This document shows positions 38,791 through 47,082 of a stretch of DNA of 64,000 nt, piece after piece. Origin of the DNA: Yersinia alsatica (lineage in GTDB: Bacteria; Pseudomonadota; Gammaproteobacteria; Enterobacterales; Enterobacteriaceae); the NCBI RefSeq assembly GCF_902170305.1, contig NZ_CABHWW010000008.1, positions 124,001 to 188,000 on the forward strand, in the 5' to 3' direction. The notes beneath the pieces were generated by a model. It was not told where the DNA came from, ran no database searches, and saw nothing but the letters and a program-made list of their open reading frames with translations. A program made the translations under genes and the position numbers. Within the stretch, counting starts at the first letter, position 1; each line of letters begins with the position of its first letter.

Positions 38791-40128
38791 ATGTTTGGCT
38801 TAACCGCTCTCGAGTTGGCCAGAATCCAATTCGCTTTCACCATTTCATTCCACATTATCTTCCCGGCAATCACTATTGGGTTAGCCAGCTTTCTGGCGGT
38901 ACTGGAAGGTTTATGGCTCAAAACCAAAAATGAGGATTACCGCGATCTTTATCATTTCTGGTCGAAAATCTTTGCCGTCAACTTTGGTATGGGCGTGGTT
39001 TCTGGCTTGGTAATGGCTTACCAATTTGGTACCAACTGGAGCTTCTTCTCTGAATTTGCCGGCAGTATCACCGGCCCATTATTAACCTATGAAGTGTTAA
39101 CCGCATTCTTCCTTGAGGCAGGTTTCCTTGGTGTCATGCTGTTTGGCTGGAATCGTGTTGGCCCCGGTTTGCATTTCTTTGCAACCTGCATGGTGGCATT
39201 GGGGACCTTAATGTCGACCTTCTGGATACTAGCCTCTAATAGCTGGATGCAAACTCCCCAAGGTTTTGAAATCATTAATGGGCAAGTGGTCCCGGTTGAC
39301 TGGTTAAAAGTGATATTTAATCCGTCATTCCCTTACCGGCTGCTACACATGTCAACCGCCGCCTTCCTGGCCTCTGCATTCTTCGTCGGTGCTTCTGCGG
39401 CTTGGCATCTACTGCGCAAGCGCGACACGCCCGCGATGCGAAAAATGCTCTCAATGGCGATGTGGATGGCGTTAATTGTGGCCCCACTTCAGGCGGTTAT
39501 CGGGGATGCCCATGGTCTGAATACGCTGGAATATCAACCGGCTAAAATTGCGGCTATTGAAGGACACTGGGAAAACCAGCCCGGCGAGCCTACACCACTG
39601 ATTCTGTTTGGCTGGCCAGATATGAAGCAGGAGAAAACTCATTTCGCGCTGAAAGTTCCTTACTTAGGAAGTTTGATCCTGACACACAGTTTGGATAAAC
39701 AGATCCCGGCGCTGAAATCTTTCCCACCGGAAGACCGGCCCAATTCCACCATTGTGTTTTGGTCCTTCCGCATCATGGTCGGGTTAGGCATGTTGATGAT
39801 TTTGGCTGGCTTCTGGAGTTTATGGTTACGTTGGCGCGGCAAATTGTATCAATCACGCCCTTTCCTCCACTTCGTATTGTGGATGGGGCCGTCAGGGCTG
39901 ATAGCTATTCTGGCGGGCTGGTTTACTACCGAGGTGGGTCGCCAGCCTTGGATTGTCTATGGCTTACAACGCACCAGCGATGCGGTTTCATCTCACGGTG
40001 AAATACATATGAGTATCAGTCTGCTGATCTTTATCGTGGTCTATGGCTCGGTATTTGGGGTGGGCTACGCCTACATGATGCGACTCATCCGCAAAGGGCC
40101 AAAAAAAGGAGCTCATCATGGGCATTGA
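38791..40128 (+). CDS. cioA: Cytochrome bd-type (CioA-like) quinol oxidase subunit I
   Basis: The 445-residue inner-membrane protein is the haem-bearing subunit of a bd-type terminal oxidase. The frame opens at 38758, but the ATG at 38791 follows GCGAGG and gives the usual N-terminus (MFGLTALELARIQFAFTISF). Visible features are the haem His in FTISFHIIFPAITIG, GTNWSFFSEFAGSITGPLLT, and EVGRQPWIVYGLQRTSDAVS near the end. It lacks the long Q-loop insertion of CydA and is shorter, which fits the CioA or short-Q-loop group often called cyanide-insensitive oxidase. True resistance cannot be read from sequence. The next gene overlaps it by 11 bases. Confidence 0.87.
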   Translation: MFGLTALELARIQFAFTISFHIIFPAITIGLASFLAVLEGLWLKTKNEDYRDLYHFWSKIFAVNFGMGVVSGLVMAYQFGTNWSFFSEFAGSITGPLLTYEVLTAFFLEAGFLGVMLFGWNRVGPGLHFFATCMVALGTLMSTFWILASNSWMQTPQGFEIINGQVVPVDWLKVIFNPSFPYRLLHMSTAAFLASAFFVGASAAWHLLRKRDTPAMRKMLSMAMWMALIVAPLQAVIGDAHGLNTLEYQPAKIAAIEGHWENQPGEPTPLILFGWPDMKQEKTHFALKVPYLGSLILTHSLDKQIPALKSFPPEDRPNSTIVFWSFRIMVGLGMLMILAGFWSLWLRWRGKLYQSRPFLHFVLWMGPSGLIAILAGWFTTEVGRQPWIVYGLQRTSDAVSSHGEIHMSISLLIFIVVYGSVFGVGYAYMMRLIRKGPKKGAHHGH

Positions 40129-41125
40129 TCTGCCACTGATTTGGTTTGTCATTATTGTTTTCAGCACCATGATGTACGTAGTTATGGATGGTTTCGATTT
40201 GGGCATCGGGATCTTATTTCCGCTGGTCAAAAACAGCCGTGATCGGGATCTGATGATGAATAGCGTCGCCCCGGTCTGGGATGGCAACGAAACTTGGCTA
40301 GTACTCGGTGGGGCCGCCCTGTTGGGCGCTTTCCCTCTGGCCTATGCGGTCATTCTGGATGCACTGGCAATCCCACTGACCCTAATGTTACTCGGGCTGA
40401 TTTTTCGCGGTGTAGCATTTGAATTTCGTTTTAAAGCCAGCCCGGAAAAGCAACACATTTGGGATAAAGCTTTTATTGGCGGTTCGGTAATCGCCACCTT
40501 TACGCAGGGAATGGTTGTGGGTGCTTTTATTCACGGCTTCCCTGTGACTGGCCGCAGTTACAGTGGCGGTCAATTTGATTGGTTTACGCCCTTTGCCCTG
40601 TTTTGTGGCTTGGGTCTGGTTACTGCTTACGCCCTTTTAGGTTGTACCTGGCTCATCATGAAAACCGAAGGCCATGTCCAGCAAGTCATGCATAAACTGG
40701 CAACCCCACTGACGCTGATGTTGCTGTTAATTATTGCCGTCATTAGCCTATGGACCCCACTGGCGCATCCACAAATTGCCACGCGTTGGTTCAGCTTACC
40801 CAACCTGTTCTGGTTCTTGCCGGTGCCATTATTAGTGCTGCTGGCCAGTTGGGCTTTGCTCCGCTCAGTCAGCCATGGCGGTCATTATGCCCCCTTCCTA
40901 CTGACACTGCTGCTGGTGTTCTTGGGGTACAGCGGCTTGGGTATCAGCATCTGGCCTTACCTTATTCCGCCATCAATTACGTTATGGCAAGCCGCCGCTC
41001 CACCGCAAAGTCTGGGATTTATGCTAGTTGGCGCACTGTTTATTATCCCAATCATTCTGGTTTACACCTTCTGGAGCTATTACGTATTCAGAGGGAAAAT
41101 CAATCACGAACAGGGTTATCACTGA
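40118..41125 (+). CDS. cioB: Cytochrome bd-type (CioB-like) quinol oxidase subunit II
   Basis: The 335-residue membrane protein pairs with CioA. The N-terminus contains YVVMDGFDLGIGILFPLV (about residues 22-39), and NSVAPVWDGNETWLVLGGAA and GLIFRGVAFEFRFKA follow. All three are hallmarks of CydB/CioB. The ATG at 40118 is preceded by AAAAAAGGAGC and overlaps the end of cioA. A 55-codon gene begins right after the stop. Confidence 0.9.
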   Translation: MGIDLPLIWFVIIVFSTMMYVVMDGFDLGIGILFPLVKNSRDRDLMMNSVAPVWDGNETWLVLGGAALLGAFPLAYAVILDALAIPLTLMLLGLIFRGVAFEFRFKASPEKQHIWDKAFIGGSVIATFTQGMVVGAFIHGFPVTGRSYSGGQFDWFTPFALFCGLGLVTAYALLGCTWLIMKTEGHVQQVMHKLATPLTLMLLLIIAVISLWTPLAHPQIATRWFSLPNLFWFLPVPLLVLLASWALLRSVSHGGHYAPFLLTLLLVFLGYSGLGISIWPYLIPPSITLWQAAAPPQSLGFMLVGALFIIPIILVYTFWSYYVFRGKINHEQGYH

Positions 41126-41293
41126 ATGATGAAATCACAATCACCCACCCAACCTTTGGCGCAGGTAAAATCACCTTGGTGGAAAAAGGCGGGCTGGATG
41201 CTGCTTATCTGGTGCGGTAGCGTGCTGGCTTTATTGGCAGTCTCTATGCTGTTCCGTATGATGATGACTGCTGCTGGCATGAAGTCTCACTAG
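41126..41293 (+). CDS. DUF2474-type small subunit of the bd-type oxidase
   Basis: Directly after the cioB stop (TGA then ATG ATG) a 55-codon frame reads MMKSQSPTQPLAQVKSPWWK, then a single membrane segment (KAGWMLLIWCGSVLALLAVS) and a short tail MLFRMMMTAAGMKSH. A short polar N-terminus, a WWKK motif, one helix and this place behind cioAB describe the DUF2474 family, thought to be a CydX-like accessory subunit. The start could be 41126 or 41129. The gene is too short for many gene finders. Confidence 0.8.
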   Translation: MMKSQSPTQPLAQVKSPWWKKAGWMLLIWCGSVLALLAVSMLFRMMMTAAGMKSH

Positions 41294-41360
41294 ATTTCAT
41301 GCCGATGAGTCTCAAAAGCGGCAAGGTTGCCACGCTTATTGGTTAAAGGAATTCCACTTT

Positions 41361-43142
41361 ATGAAACGTTATCTAATCCCATTAGTTAATCAGATAGCTT
41401 TGCTGATGATACTGTTGGGGATGTTGGGGCTGGCTGGCATGACGATTTCATCATGGATGGCACAAAGCATTCAGGGTAACGCGCACGCCATCAATAAAGC
41501 GGGTTCACTGCGTATGCAAAGCTACCGGCTACTGTCAATGGTGCCGCTAGATAAGAATGATTTACCTTATCTGGCAGCACTGGAGCAGGACAAAACCAGC
41601 AGCGATTTACAGCATGCACTCCAGCGAGAAGGCTTAACCAGCCAATATCAACAAATTGAGCGCTACTGGCAAACCACATTAAAACCACAACTGCTGCAAG
41701 CTAAACATCCTGATGACGTCTCCGCCAGTGTGGCAGATTTTGTGCATCAGCTTGATGCTTTGGTATTAGCCATCGACCATAAAACAGAGCAGCGCCTGCT
41801 GTTAGTCACCATGATCCAGTTGGTGTTCATTGTGCTGACTTTGGGGCTGCTGTTGGCGACTATTTATTACTTGCGCCGCCGCTTATTACGCCCGTGGCTA
41901 CAGTTAATCTCAATGGCAAATGCCATTGGCCGCGGTGATTTCAGCAAGCGCTACACCCTCTCATATCAACGTGACGAGATGGGGATGTTGGGGACGGCGC
42001 TGAATCGAATGTCACAGGAACTGTCATTTATTTACAAGGATTTAGAGCAGCGAGTCGCGCAGAAAACTGCCGATTTACAGCAGAAGAATCAGGTACTGGC
42101 ATTTCTCTATCACAGCAGTCGTCAACTGCATACCCACCAACCTTTGGGTGAACGTTTAGTGCCGATCATTGAGCAATTACAGGCACTGACGCCGCTGGAA
42201 AATGTGCAGATCTGTTTGTATGAAAATCATCTTTATCGTGCTCATCTCACTGACGATACCGATGGCGAATACTTGCCACCGCAAAATCGCCCGACGCAAT
42301 TGACCATTAGCGGCTCAGCCGCCGCCCTAAGCCATGCAACTTCACGTGAATCTCTGAGTTGGAGTTTGAGTGATAAGCTCGGTCAATATGGTTTGCTGTT
42401 GGCAAAACTGCCATCAGAGACGCCGCTTAACTCCGATCAACAGCAACTGGTTAACATGCTGGTTGAACAACTGACCAGCACGCTGGCCTTGGAAAGTCAG
42501 GCCAAACATCAGCAACAGTTATTGCTGATGGAAGAGCGCTCGGCAATTGCCCGCGAGCTACATGACTCTATCGCCCAGTCTCTCTCTTGCCTGAAGATAC
42601 AAATTAGCTGCTTGCAGATGCAATCGCCGGACTTAGCTGAACCCAGCAAACTATTGGTACAGCAAATGCGCGATGAACTGAATATCGCCTACCGCCAATT
42701 GCGTGAGTTGCTGACGACATTTCGTCTGAAATTGCATGAGGCGACATTACAAGCCGCGCTGCAAACCTTGGTCAACGAGTTCAGTGAGCGGGCCGGTTTG
42801 CCTATCACTTTCAACTTTAATTTACCCTCGGGCTTGATTCCCGACCACCAAGCTATTCACATGGTCAATATTGCCCGTGAAGCACTCAATAATATTTATA
42901 AGCATGCGCATGCCAGTGAAGCCACGATTAATGTCACTGTCGAAGCCGGCGAAGTGATTATGTCGATCATCGACAATGGCTGTGGTATTGGTCAAGCCAG
43001 TGAGCGGCCCAATCACTATGGCTTAATTATCATGCAGGACCGAGCGGCCAGTTTGAATGGGCATTGTGTCATTCGCCAGCGTGATGAAGGGGGAACAGAA
43101 GTTCGGGTGCGGTTTATCCCTGATAATAATGATATTGACTGA
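41361..43142 (+). CDS. narX: Nitrate/nitrite sensor histidine kinase NarX
   Basis: The 593-residue sensor aligns with E. coli NarX end to end. A first membrane helix (residues 10-32) leads to the P-box NAHAINKAGSLRMQSYRLLS, the nitrate-sensing motif. A second helix lies near 150-170, then a HAMP linker (LRPWLQLISMANAIGRGDFS). The central module is followed by MEERSAIARELHDSIAQSLS (phospho-His, HisKA_3) and the ATPase box DNGCGIG. The central module lacks the cysteine cluster (C..CP in E. coli NarX). No narL, narK or nitrate reductase gene adjoins it; the next gene is cbl on the other strand. It should phosphorylate NarL or NarP encoded elsewhere. Confidence 0.88.
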   Translation: MKRYLIPLVNQIALLMILLGMLGLAGMTISSWMAQSIQGNAHAINKAGSLRMQSYRLLSMVPLDKNDLPYLAALEQDKTSSDLQHALQREGLTSQYQQIERYWQTTLKPQLLQAKHPDDVSASVADFVHQLDALVLAIDHKTEQRLLLVTMIQLVFIVLTLGLLLATIYYLRRRLLRPWLQLISMANAIGRGDFSKRYTLSYQRDEMGMLGTALNRMSQELSFIYKDLEQRVAQKTADLQQKNQVLAFLYHSSRQLHTHQPLGERLVPIIEQLQALTPLENVQICLYENHLYRAHLTDDTDGEYLPPQNRPTQLTISGSAAALSHATSRESLSWSLSDKLGQYGLLLAKLPSETPLNSDQQQLVNMLVEQLTSTLALESQAKHQQQLLLMEERSAIARELHDSIAQSLSCLKIQISCLQMQSPDLAEPSKLLVQQMRDELNIAYRQLRELLTTFRLKLHEATLQAALQTLVNEFSERAGLPITFNFNLPSGLIPDHQAIHMVNIAREALNNIYKHAHASEATINVTVEAGEVIMSIIDNGCGIGQASERPNHYGLIIMQDRAASLNGHCVIRQRDEGGTEVRVRFIPDNNDID

Positions 43143-43172
43143 CGTTTTCACCCAAACTGCCAGCCAGTACCA

Positions 43173-44129
43173 CTAAATTTGGTAATCGATCACCACTTCA
43201 TCTGCCGCCTCCGCCAATACTTTCTCTTTAATATCATGCAGAGAAAGTGTTGGATTACAGAGCTGGATAAAGAACCAGATAAAGTTACGTTGTAACTGAC
43301 CGCGTTTTAGCCCTAACCAAACGGTATTAGCATCAAAGAGATGCTCGGCATTCAGCCGCACTAACCCCTTATCCCGATGTGCCTCATAGGACATATCCGC
43401 CAGAATACCGACCCCCAGTCCCAACTCGACATAAGTTTTAATCACATCAGAATCTTGCGCGCTTAATGCGATATCGGGTGTCAGACCGGCATTCTTGAAA
43501 GCATTATCTACACGAGAACGCCCGGTAATACCTTGGCGATAGGTAATTAATGGCAAGTGGCTTAAGGTTTCCAGTGTGATATTGCTCTCTTGAGTGAGCG
43601 GATGATTCTCTGGCACCACAATTGCGTGATGCCAGCGATAATAAGGGAATGCAGCCACAGATTCGTCACTCATCAAGACTTCAGTAGCGATACCAATATC
43701 AGCTTCGCCGGATTGCAGCATCGCGGCAATCTCTTGTGGATTCCCCTGACTAATAACCAGTTTGACCTGCGGATACAGCAGGCGAAATTCTTTAATTACG
43801 CGTGGCAAACTGTAGCGTGCTTGAGTATGAGTGGTCGCGATATGTAACTGGCCGCTATCATTGTTACTGAATACATCAGCCAAACGTCGAATTTGGTTGG
43901 CATCATTTAGCATCCGTTCGGCCACCGTCAGCAACTCTTTACCTGGCTCGGTCATTCCTAGCAAGCGCTTACCGCGTCTGATAAATATCTCAATACCTAA
44001 CTCTTCTTCCAGCTCGCGAATATGCCGACTGACACCTGATTGTGAGGTAAATAATGTGTTGGCGACTTCAGTCAGGTTGTAATTGCAACGAGCCGATTCC
44101 CGAATAATTTTAAGCTGCTGGAAATTCAC
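43173..44129 (-). CDS. cbl: LysR-family sulfur regulator Cbl
   Basis: Cbl is a CysB paralogue that activates genes for sulfonate and other organosulfur use when sulfate is scarce. The 318-residue protein matches E. coli Cbl almost throughout: MNFQQLKIIRESARCNYNLT, LFTSQSGVSRHIRELEEELG (recognition helix), IFIRRGKRLLGMTEPGKELL, LITYRQGITGRSR and SAQDSDVIKTYVELGLGVGI in the adenylylsulfate/sulfate-binding domain. In E. coli cbl is next to nac; here it converges on narX. CysB itself would be elsewhere and differs in the C-terminus. Confidence 0.9.
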   Translation of the reverse strand: MNFQQLKIIRESARCNYNLTEVANTLFTSQSGVSRHIRELEEELGIEIFIRRGKRLLGMTEPGKELLTVAERMLNDANQIRRLADVFSNNDSGQLHIATTHTQARYSLPRVIKEFRLLYPQVKLVISQGNPQEIAAMLQSGEADIGIATEVLMSDESVAAFPYYRWHHAIVVPENHPLTQESNITLETLSHLPLITYRQGITGRSRVDNAFKNAGLTPDIALSAQDSDVIKTYVELGLGVGILADMSYEAHRDKGLVRLNAEHLFDANTVWLGLKRGQLQRNFIWFFIQLCNPTLSLHDIKEKVLAEAADEVVIDYQI

Positions 44130-44382
44130 ACTAAGCCCCTTTCGTTTTATTCTGATTGATACATAGATTTACGAGGGATAGTGACGACAAACAAATACAA
44201 AAAAACCGTTGCTTATGTTTTTTTGTACTAAGTAAAGCTGAGGGTGGATGTTGGACAGCGCGTTTTAATTGAAAAAGTGAAAATAATATTATTTATCAGG
44301 GCAATAGATTCTCACCGAGTATTTTTATAATTGGCAAAATTCAAGACAATAAATAGAATTCGCTATATTCAATTACTTTTTA

Positions 44383-44503
44383 ATATATATCCAATAGATT
44401 TCGAACTATGGGAAGGCGGCAAAGGAGATGCCTTGATAAGCTTACATTGCTAACTGATTCGGGTGAGCAAGAGTGGCAATCCCCCTGTAACAGGCAAGAT
44501 GCC
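44383..44503. repeat. Degenerate ERIC-type (Yersinia palindrome) element
   Basis: The stretch contains CCAATAGATTTCGAACTATG, then GGAAGGCGGCAA, AGCTTAC and CTGATTCGGGTGAG in the order and spacing of the 120-130 bp ERIC-type repeats common in Yersinia. The right arm is poorly conserved (CCTGTAACAGGCAAGATG where CCTGCAACTTGAAGTATG is usual). It is therefore an old copy. It lies between divergently transcribed genes. No target duplication is visible. Confidence 0.7.
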
Positions 44504-44627
44504 AGAATAGCACTTTGCCGTTAGACGCCATTTTATGCCGATGATAAAATTGTCCGATTAAATTCACCTGCATAGACTTTATCTCCTTCATATTCATGCC
44601 AGGGAGTGAGTTGATATTGATGTTATT

Positions 44628-44652
44628 CAGCCTCTCATGCCAAGAGAGGCTG
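44628..44652 (+). promoter_or_regulatory. Hairpin next to the ribosome binding site of the MFS gene
   Basis: Arms CAGCCTCTC and GAGAGGCTG (9 bp, 7-base loop) end two bases before the CGGGAG ribosome binding site of the following gene. If transcribed, it could affect translation start. It also includes an in-frame ATG in its loop that is unlikely to be the real start. Confidence 0.5.
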
Positions 44653-44666
44653 TTCGGGAGTTATTC

Positions 44667-45833
44667 ATGCCACTGGCTATTATTGCGCTGACCATTGCTA
44701 CATTTGGCATTGGTACCAGCGAGTTTGTCATTATGGGATTATTACCGGAAGTCGCTCGTGATCTGGGGGTTAGTATCCCTAAAACCGGAATGTTGGTTTC
44801 TGTTTATGCCATGGGGGTTGTTATTGGTGCCCCTCTTCTGGCTATCGCGACCGCGCGCATCCCTCGCAAATCCACACTCTTGGGCTTAATCGTTCTATTT
44901 ATTATTGGCAATGTTCTGTGTGCTTTGGCTGAAACTTATAACCTATTAATGGCCGCGCGTATTATTGCCGCATTGTGCCATGGCACATTCTTTGGGTTGG
45001 CATCAGTGGTCGCAACTGATTTAGTGCCACCCAATCGCCGGGCGCGAGCAATTGCATTAGTCTTTATGGGGGTTACGCTGGCTAACGTGCTGGGTGTCCC
45101 TTTAGGAACCGCTATTGGGCAAGCTTTTGGCTGGCGAGCGGCATTTTGGGGTGTCAGCGCCATCGGTATTGTCGCCATCGTCGCCGTCATTGCCTGGTTA
45201 CCCAGCCATATTCCGATGAAAAGAATCAGTCCGAAATTGGAATTCAAAACACTCATGCAGAAGAAAGTGCAAACCGCCTTGCTGCTATCTGTGTTAACCA
45301 ATACCAGTTTATTTACTGTTTTCACCTATATTGCCCCGTTACTACGCGAAGTGACTCGAGTTTCTGAGCATGGTGTCACGGTAGTCCTGCTGATCCTCGG
45401 GGTTGGGTTATCCATCGGCAGTGTTTTGGGCGGCCGTTTAGGTGATAAAAATCTAGTCGGCTCAATGACCCGTTTGATTACCATCTTGATAGGTATTTTG
45501 CTGGCGCTGCATTACACCATTGGCTTCTATTTACCGGCAATACTGACCTTATTTATCTGGAGTATCGTGGCTTTCGCTTTATGCCCAATGCTACAGCTCT
45601 TGGTAGTTGATCAAGCCCGTGACGCCCCGAATCTGGCGTCCACCTTTAACCAGAGCGCCTTCAATTTGGGCAATGCTTTAGGGGCTTGGCTCGGTGGCAC
45701 CTTGCTGGCATTTGGCCTGCACTTACAGCAACTTCCGCTCGCGGCAATGGCCGTCATGGTTGTTGCACTGGTCACCATGTTGCGGCTAAGAATGCATTTT
45801 CGGCGCACAGCCATGGTGCAACCCATCAGCTAA
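44667..45833 (+). CDS. DHA1-type MFS efflux transporter (YdhP/AraJ-like)
   Basis: The 388-residue inner-membrane carrier has 12 membrane segments. It begins MPLAIIALTIATFGIGTSEF, the characteristic start of the YdhP/AraJ/SotB drug:H+ antiporter-1 group. Further signatures are MGLLPEVARDLGVSIPKTGM, SVYAMGVVIGAPLLA, FMGVTLANVLGVPLGTAIGQ and FNLGNALGAWLGG. The frame is open from 44637, but the ATG at 44667 has GGGAG at the proper distance and matches the family N-terminus. Members export arabinose, purines or drugs; the substrate here is unknown. It is monocistronic. Confidence 0.83.
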   Translation: MPLAIIALTIATFGIGTSEFVIMGLLPEVARDLGVSIPKTGMLVSVYAMGVVIGAPLLAIATARIPRKSTLLGLIVLFIIGNVLCALAETYNLLMAARIIAALCHGTFFGLASVVATDLVPPNRRARAIALVFMGVTLANVLGVPLGTAIGQAFGWRAAFWGVSAIGIVAIVAVIAWLPSHIPMKRISPKLEFKTLMQKKVQTALLLSVLTNTSLFTVFTYIAPLLREVTRVSEHGVTVVLLILGVGLSIGSVLGGRLGDKNLVGSMTRLITILIGILLALHYTIGFYLPAILTLFIWSIVAFALCPMLQLLVVDQARDAPNLASTFNQSAFNLGNALGAWLGGTLLAFGLHLQQLPLAAMAVMVVALVTMLRLRMHFRRTAMVQPIS

Positions 45834-45861
45834 ATCCCTCTTTGATACCTGTTGATTCTGT

Positions 45862-45877
45862 CCCCACTGCGGTGGGG
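45862..45877 (+). terminator. Short GC-rich hairpin after the MFS gene
   Basis: CCCCAC and GTGGGG pair around TGCG, 28 bases past the MFS stop. A short T-run (CCTTTTCGTTT) follows 11 bases later, so it is a plausible but imperfect terminator. Confidence 0.5.
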
Positions 45878-45913
45878 CATGAAACCTTTTCGTTTCCCTG
45901 ACACTCTTTTCAT

Positions 45914-45932
45914 GCAAATAATTATCATTAAC
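45914..45932. promoter_or_regulatory. Fur box upstream of the siderophore-interacting protein gene
   Basis: GCAAATAATTATCATTAAC agrees with the 19-base Fur consensus GATAATGATAATCATTATC at 14 positions by eye. It is followed by a possible -10 (TATAAT at 45947). Iron-repressed expression is expected. Confidence 0.75.
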
Positions 45933-46025
45933 ATTGGTTAATGGTATAATTTCGCCCACTAAAAGCCACGACCCTTGCTGGCTGATGCAGCAGAATAAAA
46001 CACCATAAGATAAGAAGGACAAACT

Positions 46026-46862
46026 GTGACTACAGAATCAACCGCAGCAAAACCCAGATATCGCCCAACTCCGCCGCGCCTGATACAGGTAAAAAAGGTT
46101 GTCGACATTTCACCTCATTTGCGCCGAATTACTTTTCATAGCCCAACACTGGAGAATTACCCGTCAGACTGTGCTGGCGCTCATCTAAAAGTTTTCCTGC
46201 CGCTGGCACACCAAACCCAGCCAGAATTGCCGGTGCTGAGTGACAAAGGCCCGGTATGGCCCGCAGCCGACGTTCGCCCGATTGTTCGTACCTATTCGGT
46301 GCGCGCAGTCCGCCCTGAACAAGGTGAAATCGATATTGAATTTGCCCTCCATGATCACCCTGGCCCGGCGGTGAGTTTTGCTCGCAATGCCAAAATCGGT
46401 GACTGGATGGGGATTACCAATCCAGGCGGCCCTGAAACCATGTTGCCCGCAGCGGCCTACAGTTATTTGGTAGGCGACCCCTCGTCACTGCCAGCTATTG
46501 CGGCATTATTGGAAACATTACCTGCCGACGCGCAAGGCCATGCCATTATTCGTGTAGATACCCCAGAAGATGTGCTCAACCTGATTAAACCTGCCGGTGT
46601 TGAACTGAGCTGGGTCATCGGTGGCACCGATAAAACGGATGATGTTATCAGCCAATTCTGTGCACTAGAGTTGCCAATGGCAGAAGCTACATTCTGGTTG
46701 GCGGGAGAAGATAGATTGGTAGTGGCGCTGCGCCGTTATCTGCGTCGTGAAAAAAGCTGTGAACGCCAACAACTTTATGCTGTTCCCTACTGGCGTGAAG
46801 GGCTGAATGAAGAAGATTATCATCACAAACGCCATGAAGTGATGGACAATATCGACGACTAA
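46026..46862 (+). CDS. Siderophore-interacting protein (ViuB/YqjH-type ferric reductase)
   Basis: These cytoplasmic flavoproteins reduce ferric siderophores with NAD(P)H to free the iron. The 278-residue protein has an N-terminal FAD-binding barrel. VRTYSVRAVRPEQGEIDIEF (about residues 89-108) contains the R-x-Y-[ST] flavin motif and HDHPGPAVSFARNAKIGDW the next loop. The C-terminal SIP domain has YLVGDPSSLPAIAALLETLP and FWLAGEDRLVVALRRYLRRE. The start is a GTG at 46026 with AAGAAGGA upstream. A Fur box and a terminator flank the gene, which is monocistronic. YqjH of E. coli is the closest well-known relative; VibB-type ViuB is more distant. Confidence 0.87.
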   Translation: MTTESTAAKPRYRPTPPRLIQVKKVVDISPHLRRITFHSPTLENYPSDCAGAHLKVFLPLAHQTQPELPVLSDKGPVWPAADVRPIVRTYSVRAVRPEQGEIDIEFALHDHPGPAVSFARNAKIGDWMGITNPGGPETMLPAAAYSYLVGDPSSLPAIAALLETLPADAQGHAIIRVDTPEDVLNLIKPAGVELSWVIGGTDKTDDVISQFCALELPMAEATFWLAGEDRLVVALRRYLRREKSCERQQLYAVPYWREGLNEEDYHHKRHEVMDNIDD

Positions 46863-46885
46863 GCGACATTAATCTCTATGAAATC

Positions 46886-46917
46886 AATGGACATCACTCT
46901 GTAATGTCCATTTTGAC
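46886..46917 (+). terminator. Terminator of the siderophore-interacting protein gene
   Basis: Perfect 9-bp arms AATGGACAT and ATGTCCATT, then TTTG. It starts 23 bases after the stop codon. Confidence 0.75.
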
Positions 46918-47082
46918 ATCTGTTTTTTTACCTTTCCCCGTTAAAACCTTGTAAATTTCCTGCGACAATTCCCTGTTATTTGTTAGTCTTAAAGCTACTT
47001 AGCCTGCAATATGGCACTTAATTATCGTTAAATGGCTCTAATGCCTGTTTAATGCAGTAAAGTTATTAGGAGTGTGCTCGAA

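Larger units (their letters stand above)
44130..44666. other. Intergenic region between cbl and the MFS gene
   Basis: About 540 bases. The left half is AT-rich and must carry the leftward cbl promoter. The middle holds a degenerate ERIC-type element, and the right end a 9-bp hairpin just before the MFS ribosome binding site. No gene was found. Confidence 0.5.
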
